DNA of 11,231 nucleotides from Balneolales bacterium (lineage in GTDB: Bacteria > Bacteroidota > Rhodothermia > Balneolales > Natronogracilivirgulaceae). The notes beneath the pieces were generated by a model. That model searched no databases. It saw only the letters and a program-made list of their open reading frames with translations, and was not told the DNA's origin. The DNA is taken from contig SLQC01000209.1 in assembly GCA_007131625.1 (NCBI GenBank), positions 1 to 11,231 on the forward strand, in the 5' to 3' direction. A program made the position numbers and the translations under genes. Positions 1 through 7,095 of the stretch are shown piece after piece (position 1 is the first letter of the stretch; each line of letters opens with the position of its first letter).

Positions 1-412
1 GGTCCGTTTGACACGGGATCGGGTGATCGAGCGTTACTCCCATGTCATGCATATTGTATCGGATGTCAGCGGTAAACTGGTGGCGGACAAAACGGCGGTT
101 GATGCGCTGATGAACTGCTTTCCGGCCGGAACTGTTTCCGGTGCACCTAAGGTCAGGGCGATGGAGATTATCGACGAAATGGAGCCGACCAAACGCGGAC
201 CTTATGCCGGTGCCGTCGGATACTTCGATTTTTCCGGGAATATGGATACATGTATTGCGATTCGAACCATGGTTGTGACCGACCATGAAATATATATCCA
301 GGCGGGTGCGGGTATAGTTGCCGACAGCGATCCTGATCGTGAATACGAGGAAACGGTGAATAAGGCCAAAGCACTTGTGGAAGCTCTCGATATCGCACTT
401 AAACTGGAATAG
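1..412 (+). CDS. trpE: Anthranilate synthase component I, C-terminal part (5' end outside window)
   Basis: Only the last ~137 codons are present, read in frame from base 2, out of roughly 500 in the family. TrpE makes anthranilate from chorismate using ammonia supplied by TrpG, the first committed step to tryptophan. The visible part is the end of the chorismate-binding domain. It contains the AGTVSGAPK motif, the stretch MEIIDEMEPTKRGPYAGAVGY, and the late IQAGAGIVADSDPDREYEET block that borders the active site in TrpE/PabB/MenF enzymes. The trp genes downstream make TrpE far likelier than PabB. The gene ends at TAG 410-412, and 88 bases separate it from trpS. The N-terminal feedback-inhibition site lies outside the window, so tryptophan sensitivity cannot be judged. 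Confidence 0.96.
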   Translation, partial: VRLTRDRVIERYSHVMHIVSDVSGKLVADKTAVDALMNCFPAGTVSGAPKVRAMEIIDEMEPTKRGPYAGAVGYFDFSGNMDTCIAIRTMVVTDHEIYIQAGAGIVADSDPDREYEETVNKAKALVEALDIALKLE

Positions 413-500
413 CACTGTGCAAATCGACCTGAATTATACCATTTGAGCGACAAATTATCATTATCAGTGAATTTATTGTAAATGCAATAGTAAACAACGA

Positions 501-1508
501 ATGAAAAATAAAACCAAAACAAAAACCATTTTATCCGGTATACAGCCCTCCGGACGTCTGCACCTGGGTAATTATTTCGGGGCTATCCGGCAGCATCTCG
601 ATTTCCAGTGGAAAGGAGATGCATTTTATTTTATTGCCAACTATCACTCCATGACGTCACTGCAAGACGGTAAAAAGCTGGAAAAATACACTTACGACAT
701 AGCCCTGGATTACCTGGCTCTGGGTATGAATCCCGAAAAATGCACCTTTTTTGCCCAGAGCGATGTCCCCCAGGTTCTCGAACTGGCATGGATACTTGGG
801 ACGCTCACTCCGGTCAGCATGATGGAAAAGGGGGTTTCTTACAAAGACAAGGTAGCGTTAGGACTCCAACCCAATATCGGCCTGTTTACCTATCCGGTCT
901 TGCAGGCGGCCGATATACTCATTTACCACTCCGATATCGTTCCCGTAGGGGCGGATCAGAAGCAGAACATCGAGATTTCACGGGATTTGGCAGCCCGGCT
1001 GAATCGAATCTTCGGAGGGGAATTTTTACAAATTCCTGATGCCTACATCGTGAAGTCGGTCGCCACTGTACCGGGAATCGACGGCAGGAAGATGAGCAAA
1101 TCATACAACAATACAATTGACATTTTCGACAGTGGCAAGGTGCTCAAGAAAAAGGTGATGTCAGTTGTTACGAATTCGACGCCGCTGGAAGAGCCGAAAG
1201 ACCCGGACTCCTGTCATGTTTATGCTCTGATCAGGCTTTTCGCATCCGAAAGCAAGAATGCAGAGATCCGTCAAAAATATCAGGCCGGTGGATTTGGGTA
1301 CGGCCATGCGAAAAAAGAGCTGCTTTCTCTGATCGACGATTATTTTGCCGAAGCCCGAGACAGACGTGAAACGCTGTCGGGCGATCCCGATTTTGTCCGG
1401 GATATGCTTCGAGAAGGTGGGAAGAAAGCTCGTGAACGTGCTGAAGTGGTGATGGGCCCGATACGTGAAGCAACAGGCATCATTCGAAGTTTTTCAATTA
1501 ATAGCTGA
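501..1508 (+). CDS. trpS: Tryptophanyl-tRNA synthetase (class I), embedded in the trp cluster
   Basis: 335 residues, the usual length for bacterial TrpRS. It charges tRNA-Trp with tryptophan using ATP in the cytoplasm. The N-terminal Rossmann fold shows the substrate loop SGIQPSGRLHLGNYFGA (residues 12-28), where HLGN (21-24) is the HIGH equivalent. YPVLQAADIL (131-140) carries D138 at the tryptophan-recognising Asp position. GADQKQNIEISRDLA (150-164) and the KMSKS loop (197-201, in GRKMSKS) are intact. The helical anticodon-binding part follows. No key residue is missing. The start is the first ATG after the trpE gap and has no clear Shine-Dalgarno sequence. Its position between trpE and trpG is unusual, since trpS normally stands alone. 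Co-transcription is inferred from strand and spacing. No T-box antiterminator sequence was seen upstream. Confidence 0.97.
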   Translation: MKNKTKTKTILSGIQPSGRLHLGNYFGAIRQHLDFQWKGDAFYFIANYHSMTSLQDGKKLEKYTYDIALDYLALGMNPEKCTFFAQSDVPQVLELAWILGTLTPVSMMEKGVSYKDKVALGLQPNIGLFTYPVLQAADILIYHSDIVPVGADQKQNIEISRDLAARLNRIFGGEFLQIPDAYIVKSVATVPGIDGRKMSKSYNNTIDIFDSGKVLKKKVMSVVTNSTPLEEPKDPDSCHVYALIRLFASESKNAEIRQKYQAGGFGYGHAKKELLSLIDDYFAEARDRRETLSGDPDFVRDMLREGGKKARERAEVVMGPIREATGIIRSFSINS

Positions 1509-1509
1509 G

Positions 1510-1620
1510 ATGGAAACAAGAATGCCAAGGAATAGCTTTAACGGCCGGTTACGTTCCGGTAACACAACCTGTAACAGCGGCAGTGAATACAGCCGTTCAA
1601 TAAACCGGTTTCAGAAATAA
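1510..1620 (+). CDS. Possible 36-codon small ORF bridging trpS and trpG
   Basis: An ATG at 1510, one base after the trpS TGA (1506-1508), opens 36 codons that end in TAA 1618-1620. The last A of that stop is the A of the trpG ATG (TAATG). The frame therefore fills the gap and touches both neighbours. The predicted peptide starts METRMPRNSF and ends SINRFQK. It is basic (six Arg and one Lys against two Glu), rich in Ser and Asn, has one Cys, no Trp, and no hydrophobic segment. I recognise no family. It could be a real small protein, a translated spacer that hands ribosomes from trpS to trpG, or chance. A stop-free run of 36 codons is not rare, but the fit at both ends is less expected. No ribosome binding site other than the end of trpS is evident. 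Confidence 0.3.
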   Translation: METRMPRNSFNGRLRSGNTTCNSGSEYSRSINRFQK

Positions 1621-2195
1621 TGGTGTTAATAATTGACAACTACGACTCATTCACATACAATCTCGTGCATCTGGTAGCACGTCATGCAGACGAGTACCGG
1701 GTTGTGAGAAATGACAAGATAACGGTCGGTGAGATCAGGGAACTGCATCCCGGAAAGATCATGATTTCACCGGGACCGGGTCGACCTGAAAATGCCGGCA
1801 TCACCGAAGAAGTAATACGTGAATTTGGTCCTGAAATCCCGATACTCGGCGTCTGTCTTGGTCATCAGGCCATCGGACATGCTTACGGGGCAGAAGTAGT
1901 TTCGGCGCCGTCACTCATGCATGGCAAAACATCACGGATTCGGCACGACGAATCGTCCCTGTACAATGGTGTGTCGCAAATGTTTACCGCAACCAGATAC
2001 CATTCATTGGTTCTCCGGAAAGAGACCATCAGCGATGATTTTATCATAACGTCACGTACCGAAGATGATGTAGTGATGGGAATTCGTCACCGGTTGTGGT
2101 CGCTGGAAGGAATTCAGTTTCACCCGGAGAGTATACTTACCTTAGAGGGACCGCGTTTGATTGCAAACTGGATGAACCGTAATCAAACTGGATGA
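1620..2195 (+). CDS. trpG: Anthranilate synthase component II (glutamine amidotransferase)
   Basis: 191 residues, standard for a class I glutamine amidotransferase subunit not fused to TrpE or TrpD. It releases ammonia from glutamine for TrpE. The sequence opens with IIDNYDSFTYNLV, has the oxyanion SPGPGRPENAG block (50-60), the nucleophile elbow GVCLGHQ with C79, and the IQFHPES block giving H168 and E170. The triad is therefore complete. The same type can serve PabB, but the trp context assigns it to TrpG. The ATG at 1620 overlaps the stop of the upstream small ORF (TAATG), with no Shine-Dalgarno sequence. The last four residues (NQTG) are a by-product of a 20-bp tandem duplication; the undisturbed C-terminus would be NWMNR followed by TAA. 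Confidence 0.96.
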   Translation: MVLIIDNYDSFTYNLVHLVARHADEYRVVRNDKITVGEIRELHPGKIMISPGPGRPENAGITEEVIREFGPEIPILGVCLGHQAIGHAYGAEVVSAPSLMHGKTSRIRHDESSLYNGVSQMFTATRYHSLVLRKETISDDFIITSRTEDDVVMGIRHRLWSLEGIQFHPESILTLEGPRLIANWMNRNQTG

Positions 2196-2199
2196 ACCG
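2164..2199 (+). repeat. 20-bp-period tandem duplication across the trpG stop codon
   Basis: The 16-mer caaactggatgaaccg occurs at 2164-2179 and again at 2184-2199, a period of 20. The first copy encodes the NWMNR end of TrpG. Because 20 is not a multiple of 3, the second copy is read in another frame and gives Q-T-G then TGA (2193-2195). In the original frame the second copy would read AAC TGG ATG AAC CGC TAA. The stop TGA overlaps an ATG (ATGA, 2192-2195) that opens a three-codon frame ending at TAA 2201-2203. Confidence 0.9.
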
Positions 2200-2285
2200 C
2201 TAACTATTTGATTCATAAGTAAATATCGCTAACATGTATAAAATCAATAATATTGTTTATCAGCCATAAAAATTAACAATCTATC

Positions 2286-3323
2286 ATGAATGATTTCACA
2301 CATATACTGCAGCAGCTGTCGGATTCGAAAGATCTGACACCCGGACAAGCCGGTTATGCGCTTCAGGAAATCGTCGACGGACGGGTGAACGGATCGCGTA
2401 TAGCAGCTTTCTTGTACGGAATGAGTTGTAAAGGGGAGACGATCGAAGAACTCACGGCTTTTGTGCACGTGATGCGTGAAGCGGCTGTAAAAGTGGAAGT
2501 TGACCTCGAACACGCGATCGATTTGTGTGGTACGGGCGGCGACAAGTCGGGGTCATTCAACATCTCTACGGCGACCATGTTTGTTGTGGCCGGTGCAGGT
2601 GTTCCGGTGCTTAAACATGGTAATGCCGGTGTATCAAGCAGAAGCGGAAGTTACGATGTTCTTAAAAGTCTGGGGGTCCGGCCTGAGCTTAAGAAGGATC
2701 AGGTGGAAGCCTGTTTCCGGAATACGAATACTGCATTTATGTTTGCACCGCTGTTTCACCCGGCAATGGCACACGTCATGCCTGCACGAAAAGAACTCGG
2801 GATACGTACCTTTTTCAATATCATGGGGCCAATGCTCAATCCCGCCGGTGTAAAACGGCAAATTGTTGGTGCGTTCAACAGGGAAACAGCCAGGAAAATT
2901 ATCAATATTCTTGCCAATACAGGATCCGATTTTGCCTATACAGTACATGCCGATGACGGACTTGACGAGTTCTCCAATACTGCCGCTACCCATGTATATC
3001 AATTGACAAACGGAACCGTGCAACCGGAAATGTTGTTCGATGCCGGGGTATTCGGTATTTCGACCGCGACTAAAGAGCAATTACAGGGTGGTGAGCCCGA
3101 CGAAAATGCTGCAATAATCCGGCGTATCCTGGACGACAACGCAACCGATGCCCAACGCGAAGTAGTAATTCTCAACGCGACATTTGGTATCCATGCTTCC
3201 GGTATGTACACCGATCTTCAGGAAGCCTATTACGAGGCACAGGAAAGTCTGGAGACCGGTAAGGCACGGTATGTCCTGAAGCAATTTGTCGAGGCGACAT
3301 CCGATCTGGCAGCCACATCATAA
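2286..3323 (+). CDS. trpD: Anthranilate phosphoribosyltransferase
   Basis: 345 residues, normal for TrpD. It joins anthranilate to PRPP, forming N-(5-phosphoribosyl)anthranilate and pyrophosphate. The N-terminal helical domain leads to the PRPP-binding CGTGGDK motif (81-87) and the KHGNAGVSSRSGSYDVL block (from 110). Next come HPAM and ARKELGIRTFFNIMGPMLNP, and then the acidic VHADDGLDE region that binds metal-PRPP. All are conserved. The start ATG follows a 90-base AT-rich gap from trpG without a visible Shine-Dalgarno sequence. The gap holds only an 11-codon ATG frame (2234-2269) that I do not consider a gene. TAA 3321-3323 is followed 21 bases later, in the same reading frame, by trpC. Confidence 0.97.
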   Translation: MNDFTHILQQLSDSKDLTPGQAGYALQEIVDGRVNGSRIAAFLYGMSCKGETIEELTAFVHVMREAAVKVEVDLEHAIDLCGTGGDKSGSFNISTATMFVVAGAGVPVLKHGNAGVSSRSGSYDVLKSLGVRPELKKDQVEACFRNTNTAFMFAPLFHPAMAHVMPARKELGIRTFFNIMGPMLNPAGVKRQIVGAFNRETARKIINILANTGSDFAYTVHADDGLDEFSNTAATHVYQLTNGTVQPEMLFDAGVFGISTATKEQLQGGEPDENAAIIRRILDDNATDAQREVVILNATFGIHASGMYTDLQEAYYEAQESLETGKARYVLKQFVEATSDLAATS

Positions 3324-3344
3324 CCAAGTAAACAAGAAATCGAA

Positions 3345-4154
3345 TTGAACGGTATACTCGACAATATTGTAACGAAAACACGTGAGGATATTGCCGTCAG
3401 GCGCCGAAAAGTGGCCGGCAGTGATTTCAAATCGTTTGAGGAGTACCATCGTCCCCGAAGAGATTTTCAGAAGAGCCTGTCCGACAGCCGCGGTGGTGTC
3501 TCCGTCATAGCCGAAATCAAAAAGGCATCCCCCTCTCAAGGGGTGATCAGGGAGGATTTCCAGCCTGTCAGCATTGCAGAAACATACTGTCGAAATGGTG
3601 CCTCCGCTATCTCAGTACTGACTGACGAACCTTTTTTTCAGGGTCGCCTGTCGTATCTGCAGGAAGTCTCTGCCATTTCGAATATTCCTGTTTTGCGCAA
3701 GGATTTTATCGTGGATTTTTACCAGCTGGAAGAGGCCCGGGCATGGGGAGCCGATGCGGTGCTGCTGATCGTCAAAATCACCGACGGCTCACTACTTTAT
3801 GAACTTCATGATGCGGCAGTTGAGTGTGGACTCCAGACGCTTGTGGAATGCTATGATGAAGCGGACTGGGAGCGGATGGATTTTGAGCGATTTTCTGTAG
3901 CTGGAGTGAATAATCGTAATCTTGATTCGTTTGAAGTGGATGTACACCGGGGGATATCCATCCTGGCACAGGCACCGGAGGGCGTTGTCCGTGTCTCGGA
4001 AAGCGGGTTGAACAAACCAGCTGACTTGCGGACCCTTCATGAAAATGGTATTCACTCGGCTTTGATCGGGGAGCATTTCATGCATGCCTATGATCCCGGG
4101 GAAGAATTGGCCCGGTTCCTTAATGTTTTTACCGATACCGGCAAAGGTTCCTGA
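3345..4154 (+). CDS. trpC: Indole-3-glycerol phosphate synthase (TTG start)
   Basis: 269 residues, a single-domain (beta/alpha)8 enzyme not fused to TrpF. It closes the pyrrole ring of CdRP with loss of CO2 and water, giving indole-3-glycerol phosphate. Expected active-site residues are present: E57 and K59 in VIAEIKKASPS, K119 in LRKDFIVDFYQ, E168 in LVECYDE, N189 in GVNNRNL, and SESG at 218-221. The start must be a non-ATG codon: TTG at 3345 gives the family-like opening MNGILDNIV, and the first in-frame ATG is codon 178. The gene lies in the same frame as trpD, 21 bases after its stop. It ends 123 bases before trpF. That gap holds an 18-codon frame (4169-4225) that does not reach trpF. Confidence 0.96.
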   Translation: MNGILDNIVTKTREDIAVRRRKVAGSDFKSFEEYHRPRRDFQKSLSDSRGGVSVIAEIKKASPSQGVIREDFQPVSIAETYCRNGASAISVLTDEPFFQGRLSYLQEVSAISNIPVLRKDFIVDFYQLEEARAWGADAVLLIVKITDGSLLYELHDAAVECGLQTLVECYDEADWERMDFERFSVAGVNNRNLDSFEVDVHRGISILAQAPEGVVRVSESGLNKPADLRTLHENGIHSALIGEHFMHAYDPGEELARFLNVFTDTGKGS

Positions 4155-4277
4155 TTCATTCTCTGAACATGTCTACCGGTACAAATAGCAGCCCGAATTA
4201 TCTGACCACTTGCCAAATGCCTTAGACAAACATAACAAACGTTACCTTATCACAAAGATCTTTTATCATATCACAAC

Positions 4278-4937
4278 ATGACTCAACAACCTCGATTGAA
4301 ACTATGTGGTATTACAAGGCTTGAAGACGCCCGTTATGCCGCCGGCGCCATGGTGGATTATCTTGGATTTGTTTTTTACCCGGGAAGTCCACGCTGTGTA
4401 TCCACTCGAACTGCGGCCGAAATCATCGGCTGGATCGAAGGGCCTCTCTCCGTCGGCGTATTTGTTAATCAACCGTTATCGGAGGTCAACAGAATCATCG
4501 AACAGACCGAAATTGATCTGGTACAGCTCCATGGTGACGAATCTCTGGAATACGCTACTGAAATCACCAAACCGGTCATAAAGGTCTTCCGTATTCAACC
4601 CGGATCCGACCCCGTCAAACTCTCCAGGATGATCGCGGCATGGAAGGGAAAAGCGGAATACCTGATGTTCGACACTTACAGTGAAAAGCAGTACGGGGGA
4701 ACCGGCGGCCATTGGGATTGGAGTCTTATGCCGAAAATACGCACAGACATTCCCTTTTTCCTGGCAGGAGGACTATCCGTTCACAATATTGCCGAAGCAG
4801 TACAAATGGCGTCACCCTTTGCCGTAGATCTCTCAAGCAGTGTCGAAAATTCGCCCGGGGTCAAGGATTTTGACAAAATGCAGCAGATTTTCGACACCTT
4901 GAATGAATTACGTGAATCAGGGTATTCGGAACCCTGA
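4278..4937 (+). CDS. trpF: Phosphoribosylanthranilate isomerase
   Basis: 219 residues, near the usual size for monofunctional TrpF. It carries out the Amadori rearrangement of phosphoribosylanthranilate to CdRP. C10 in LKLCGI is the catalytic base position, and D132 in MFDTYSEKQYGGTG is the catalytic acid. LVQLHGDE (81-88), the phosphate-binding LAGGL (162-166) and DLSSSVENSPGVKD (184-197) complete the barrel. The ATG at 4278 is the first suitable start, with no clear Shine-Dalgarno sequence. A weak sigma70-like pair, TTGCCA at 4210 and TAACAA at 4233 with a 17-base spacer, lies in the upstream gap but is not convincing. The stop TGA (4935-4937) falls inside the first unit of a 20-bp tandem repeat. 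Confidence 0.96.
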   Translation: MTQQPRLKLCGITRLEDARYAAGAMVDYLGFVFYPGSPRCVSTRTAAEIIGWIEGPLSVGVFVNQPLSEVNRIIEQTEIDLVQLHGDESLEYATEITKPVIKVFRIQPGSDPVKLSRMIAAWKGKAEYLMFDTYSEKQYGGTGGHWDWSLMPKIRTDIPFFLAGGLSVHNIAEAVQMASPFAVDLSSSVENSPGVKDFDKMQQIFDTLNELRESGYSEP

Positions 4938-4992
4938 CACCATATGACTTCGCCTGTCTTAATATGACTTTGCCTGACACCATATGACTTCG
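4933..4992 (+). repeat. Three-copy 20-bp tandem repeat starting at the trpF stop codon
   Basis: Units are at 4933-4952, 4953-4972 and 4973-4992. Units 1 and 3 are identical (cctgacaccatatgacttcg). Unit 2 matches them at 15 of 20 positions. The following 20 bases (4993-5012) match at about 10 positions, mainly around an atgat core, and may be a decayed fourth unit. Each unit carries ATGA. The first unit includes the trpF TGA. Confidence 0.88.
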
Positions 4993-5069
4993 TATGATTT
5001 TACATGATTTTTTCTTATCTGACCGAATTTAACCGTAAAAGCTCACCTTTTTCCAAAGCAATACCATGA
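4944..5069 (+). other. Chain of four ATGA-overlapping mini-ORFs from trpF to trpB
   Basis: Four consecutive ATG frames start at 4944, 4964, 4984 and 5004. The first three have seven sense codons each (MTSPVLI, MTLPDTI, MTSYDFT), and each stop TGA overlaps the next ATG. The fourth has 21 sense codons, and its TGA (5067-5069) overlaps the trpB ATG (5066-5068). The first ATG is 6 bases after the trpF stop. A 20-base period makes the first links automatic once ATGA is in the unit; the last link to trpB is independent of the repeat. Translational relay is a hypothesis; the overlaps themselves are direct observation. Confidence 0.35.
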
Positions 5070-6283
5070 CATTATCACAAAAGAACCTTGTTACCACCCC
5101 CGACAACCGCGGATTTTATGGAAAATTCGGCGGACGATTTGTGCCCGAGATTCTGATTCCGGCATTGGAGGACCTGTTGGCCGCGTTCGAACAGGCTCGC
5201 AATGATGAATCTTTTCAGCGTGAATATGAATCACTGCTGAAAGAGTATGTTGGCCGCGAAACTCCGCTTACCTATGCCGGCCGTCTTAGCGAGTATTACG
5301 GCAAAGCCCGTATTTATCTCAAGCGGGAAGATCTGTGCCACACCGGTGCTCACAAAATCAACAATGCGATTGGTCAGGTGCTGTTGGCCCGCAGAATGGG
5401 CAAAACCCGTATCATTGCGGAAACCGGTGCCGGGCAGCACGGTGTGGCAACAGCAACTGTTTGCGCTTTTTTCGGAATGCCGTGTATTATCTACATGGGT
5501 TCGGAAGACATTATACGCCAAAAGCTTAATGTTGATCGAATAAGACTTCTTGGAGCTGAAGTACGACCGGTTGAATCGGGCGCTAAAACCTTAAGTAATG
5601 CCATAAATGAAGCGATCCGCGACTGGGTTAGCAATGTGGACGATACGTTTTATATTATCGGTTCTGCGGTCGGGCCGCATCCCTATCCACTTATAGTTCG
5701 GGAATTTCAATCGGTAATAGGTAGGGAAACCATCGATCAGTGTCTGGAATCCGAAGGGCGGCTGCCGGATCATGTTGTCGCATGTATCGGAGGTGGGTCA
5801 AACGCCATCGGCATGTTCTACCCGATGGCCGGACACGATGAAATTCGCCTTTACGGTATCGAAGCGGCAGGAGAGGGCATCGATACACCCCGCCATGCCG
5901 CTACTTTGACATCGGGATTCCCGGGAGTTTTGCACGGATCCATGAGTTATTTGCTTCAGACAGAGCACGGCCAAATTGCCGAAGCCCATTCCATCAGTGC
6001 CGGTCTCGATTATCCCGGAGTTGGCCCTGAACACTCTTATCTTCGGGACACCGGCCGGGTTCGCTACGAATCGATCACCGACAAGGAGGCTATGGTCGGA
6101 GTCCGCCTGCTATCGTCCCGTGAAGGGATTATTCCGGCGCTGGAAACAGCCCACGCCATCGCTTGGCTCGAAAATCTGTTGCCGGAAACCGGCACGGACG
6201 AAATAGTAGTGGTCAATTGTTCAGGACGAGGCGACAAAGATATGGAAACGATCTCCCAGTACATGCAAAATGAAAATCAATGA
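5066..6283 (+). CDS. trpB: Tryptophan synthase beta subunit (TrpB1 type)
   Basis: 405 residues, standard for the TrpA-dependent TrpB1 class. A PLP enzyme that condenses indole, channelled from TrpA, with serine to give tryptophan in an alpha2-beta2 complex. It opens with the typical GFYGKFGGRFVPEIL. HTGAHKIN carries the PLP Schiff-base lysine K97, ETGAGQHG gives the catalytic E119, GGGSNAIG (242-249) is the cofactor phosphate loop, D315 is the COMM-domain closure Asp position, and CSGRGDKD (385-392) holds S386 near the pyridine nitrogen. The start ATG overlaps the TGA of the last upstream mini-ORF. The 3' end overlaps trpA by ATGA (6280-6283), consistent with coupled, equimolar synthesis. Confidence 0.98.
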   Translation: MTLSQKNLVTTPDNRGFYGKFGGRFVPEILIPALEDLLAAFEQARNDESFQREYESLLKEYVGRETPLTYAGRLSEYYGKARIYLKREDLCHTGAHKINNAIGQVLLARRMGKTRIIAETGAGQHGVATATVCAFFGMPCIIYMGSEDIIRQKLNVDRIRLLGAEVRPVESGAKTLSNAINEAIRDWVSNVDDTFYIIGSAVGPHPYPLIVREFQSVIGRETIDQCLESEGRLPDHVVACIGGGSNAIGMFYPMAGHDEIRLYGIEAAGEGIDTPRHAATLTSGFPGVLHGSMSYLLQTEHGQIAEAHSISAGLDYPGVGPEHSYLRDTGRVRYESITDKEAMVGVRLLSSREGIIPALETAHAIAWLENLLPETGTDEIVVVNCSGRGDKDMETISQYMQNENQ

Positions 6284-7095
6284 GCAGAATTCAGAAGTTA
6301 TTTCGCAACCGCGAAGACAATAGCAAGATTATGAGCCTGTTTATCACGGCAGGATATCCTGATCCACAAAATACAGTGACGCTTATCCATGAACTGGAAG
6401 CTTCTGGAGCCGATATTATCGAGCTCGGAATGCCGTTCAGCGACCCACTGGCCGATGGACCCACCATCCAGCATGCCAGTAAAATCGCTCTTGACAAAGG
6501 CATCCATCTCGACACTATTTTCAATATGGTACGCGAAGTTCGAACCCGGTCTGACATCCCCATTATATTGATGGGATACATTAACCCGGTATTGCGATAC
6601 GGACTCGAGCCTTTCTTCCGCAAAGCTGCCGAATCCGGTGTGGACGGTGTAATTATCCCGGATGTTCCACCCGGTGAATTTCCAAACATTGATCGTTTGT
6701 GCGAAACATATAGTATTGACCCGGTCTACCTGGTTGCTCCGAACACCACTGACGAACGGATGAAGCTCATCGACCGGGCAAGCAGGGGTTTTGTCTACTG
6801 CGTTTCGGTTACAGGTGTGACTGGTGCCAGGGACGGGGCCGAAGTCAGCAATTCGGTAAAGCAATTTATCAGCAGAGTAAGAAAAAATGTAACACGGAAT
6901 CCTGTATTGGTTGGATTCGGCATCCGCTCGCACGACGATGCCGAAAAAATTTCGGAAGAGGTGGACGGATACATTGTTGGAAGCGCTCTGATTGATTTCA
7001 TACGTGAAGCATACCCGTCCGAAGATTGGATTTCTCGTACCGGTGACTTTGTCAGGCAGCTTAAAACTGGAAAATTAAATCAAAAAATCAAGTAA
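6280..7095 (+). CDS. trpA: Tryptophan synthase alpha subunit
   Basis: 271 residues, normal length. The (beta/alpha)8 alpha subunit splits indole-3-glycerol phosphate into indole and glyceraldehyde 3-phosphate and passes indole to TrpB. The catalytic acids E48 (in DIIELGMPFSDPLADGP) and D59 (same block) are present, as are YLVAPNTTDERM, the loop-6 region VSVTGVTGAR, and GFGIRS, which contributes to phosphate binding. The start is fixed by the ATGA overlap with trpB. This is the last recognisable trp gene. No strong terminator follows; the only inverted repeat close behind is a 4-bp CCGG pair without a T run. Confidence 0.97.
   Translation: MSRIQKLFRNREDNSKIMSLFITAGYPDPQNTVTLIHELEASGADIIELGMPFSDPLADGPTIQHASKIALDKGIHLDTIFNMVREVRTRSDIPIILMGYINPVLRYGLEPFFRKAAESGVDGVIIPDVPPGEFPNIDRLCETYSIDPVYLVAPNTTDERMKLIDRASRGFVYCVSVTGVTGARDGAEVSNSVKQFISRVRKNVTRNPVLVGFGIRSHDDAEKISEEVDGYIVGSALIDFIREAYPSEDWISRTGDFVRQLKTGKLNQKIK

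Noticed and set aside
413..500. A mini-ORF chain in the trpE-trpS gap (GTG 417, TTG 443, ATG 482)
   Set aside because: It needs GTG and TTG starts and does not reach the trpS ATG. It shows how easily loose chains appear when non-ATG starts are allowed.
413..500. T-box, TRAP-binding repeats or a trp leader peptide before trpS
   Set aside because: No T-box core, no run of GAG/TAG triplets and no TGG-rich short frame was found. The true operon leader would be upstream of trpE, outside the window.
4254..4263. 10-bp palindrome AAAGATCTTT before trpF, and CACCATGGTG at 10741-10750 in the hpf-hprK gap
   Set aside because: Single short palindromes without a second copy or a recognised operator pattern. 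They are expected by chance in 11 kb.
6298..6933. A 211-codon open frame on the minus strand opposite trpA
   Set aside because: It lies wholly antisense to a clearly conserved trpA, and its product has no recognisable motif. It is a frame shadow, as are the antisense frames over trpD (2634-3080) and hpf (10669-11058, plus strand).
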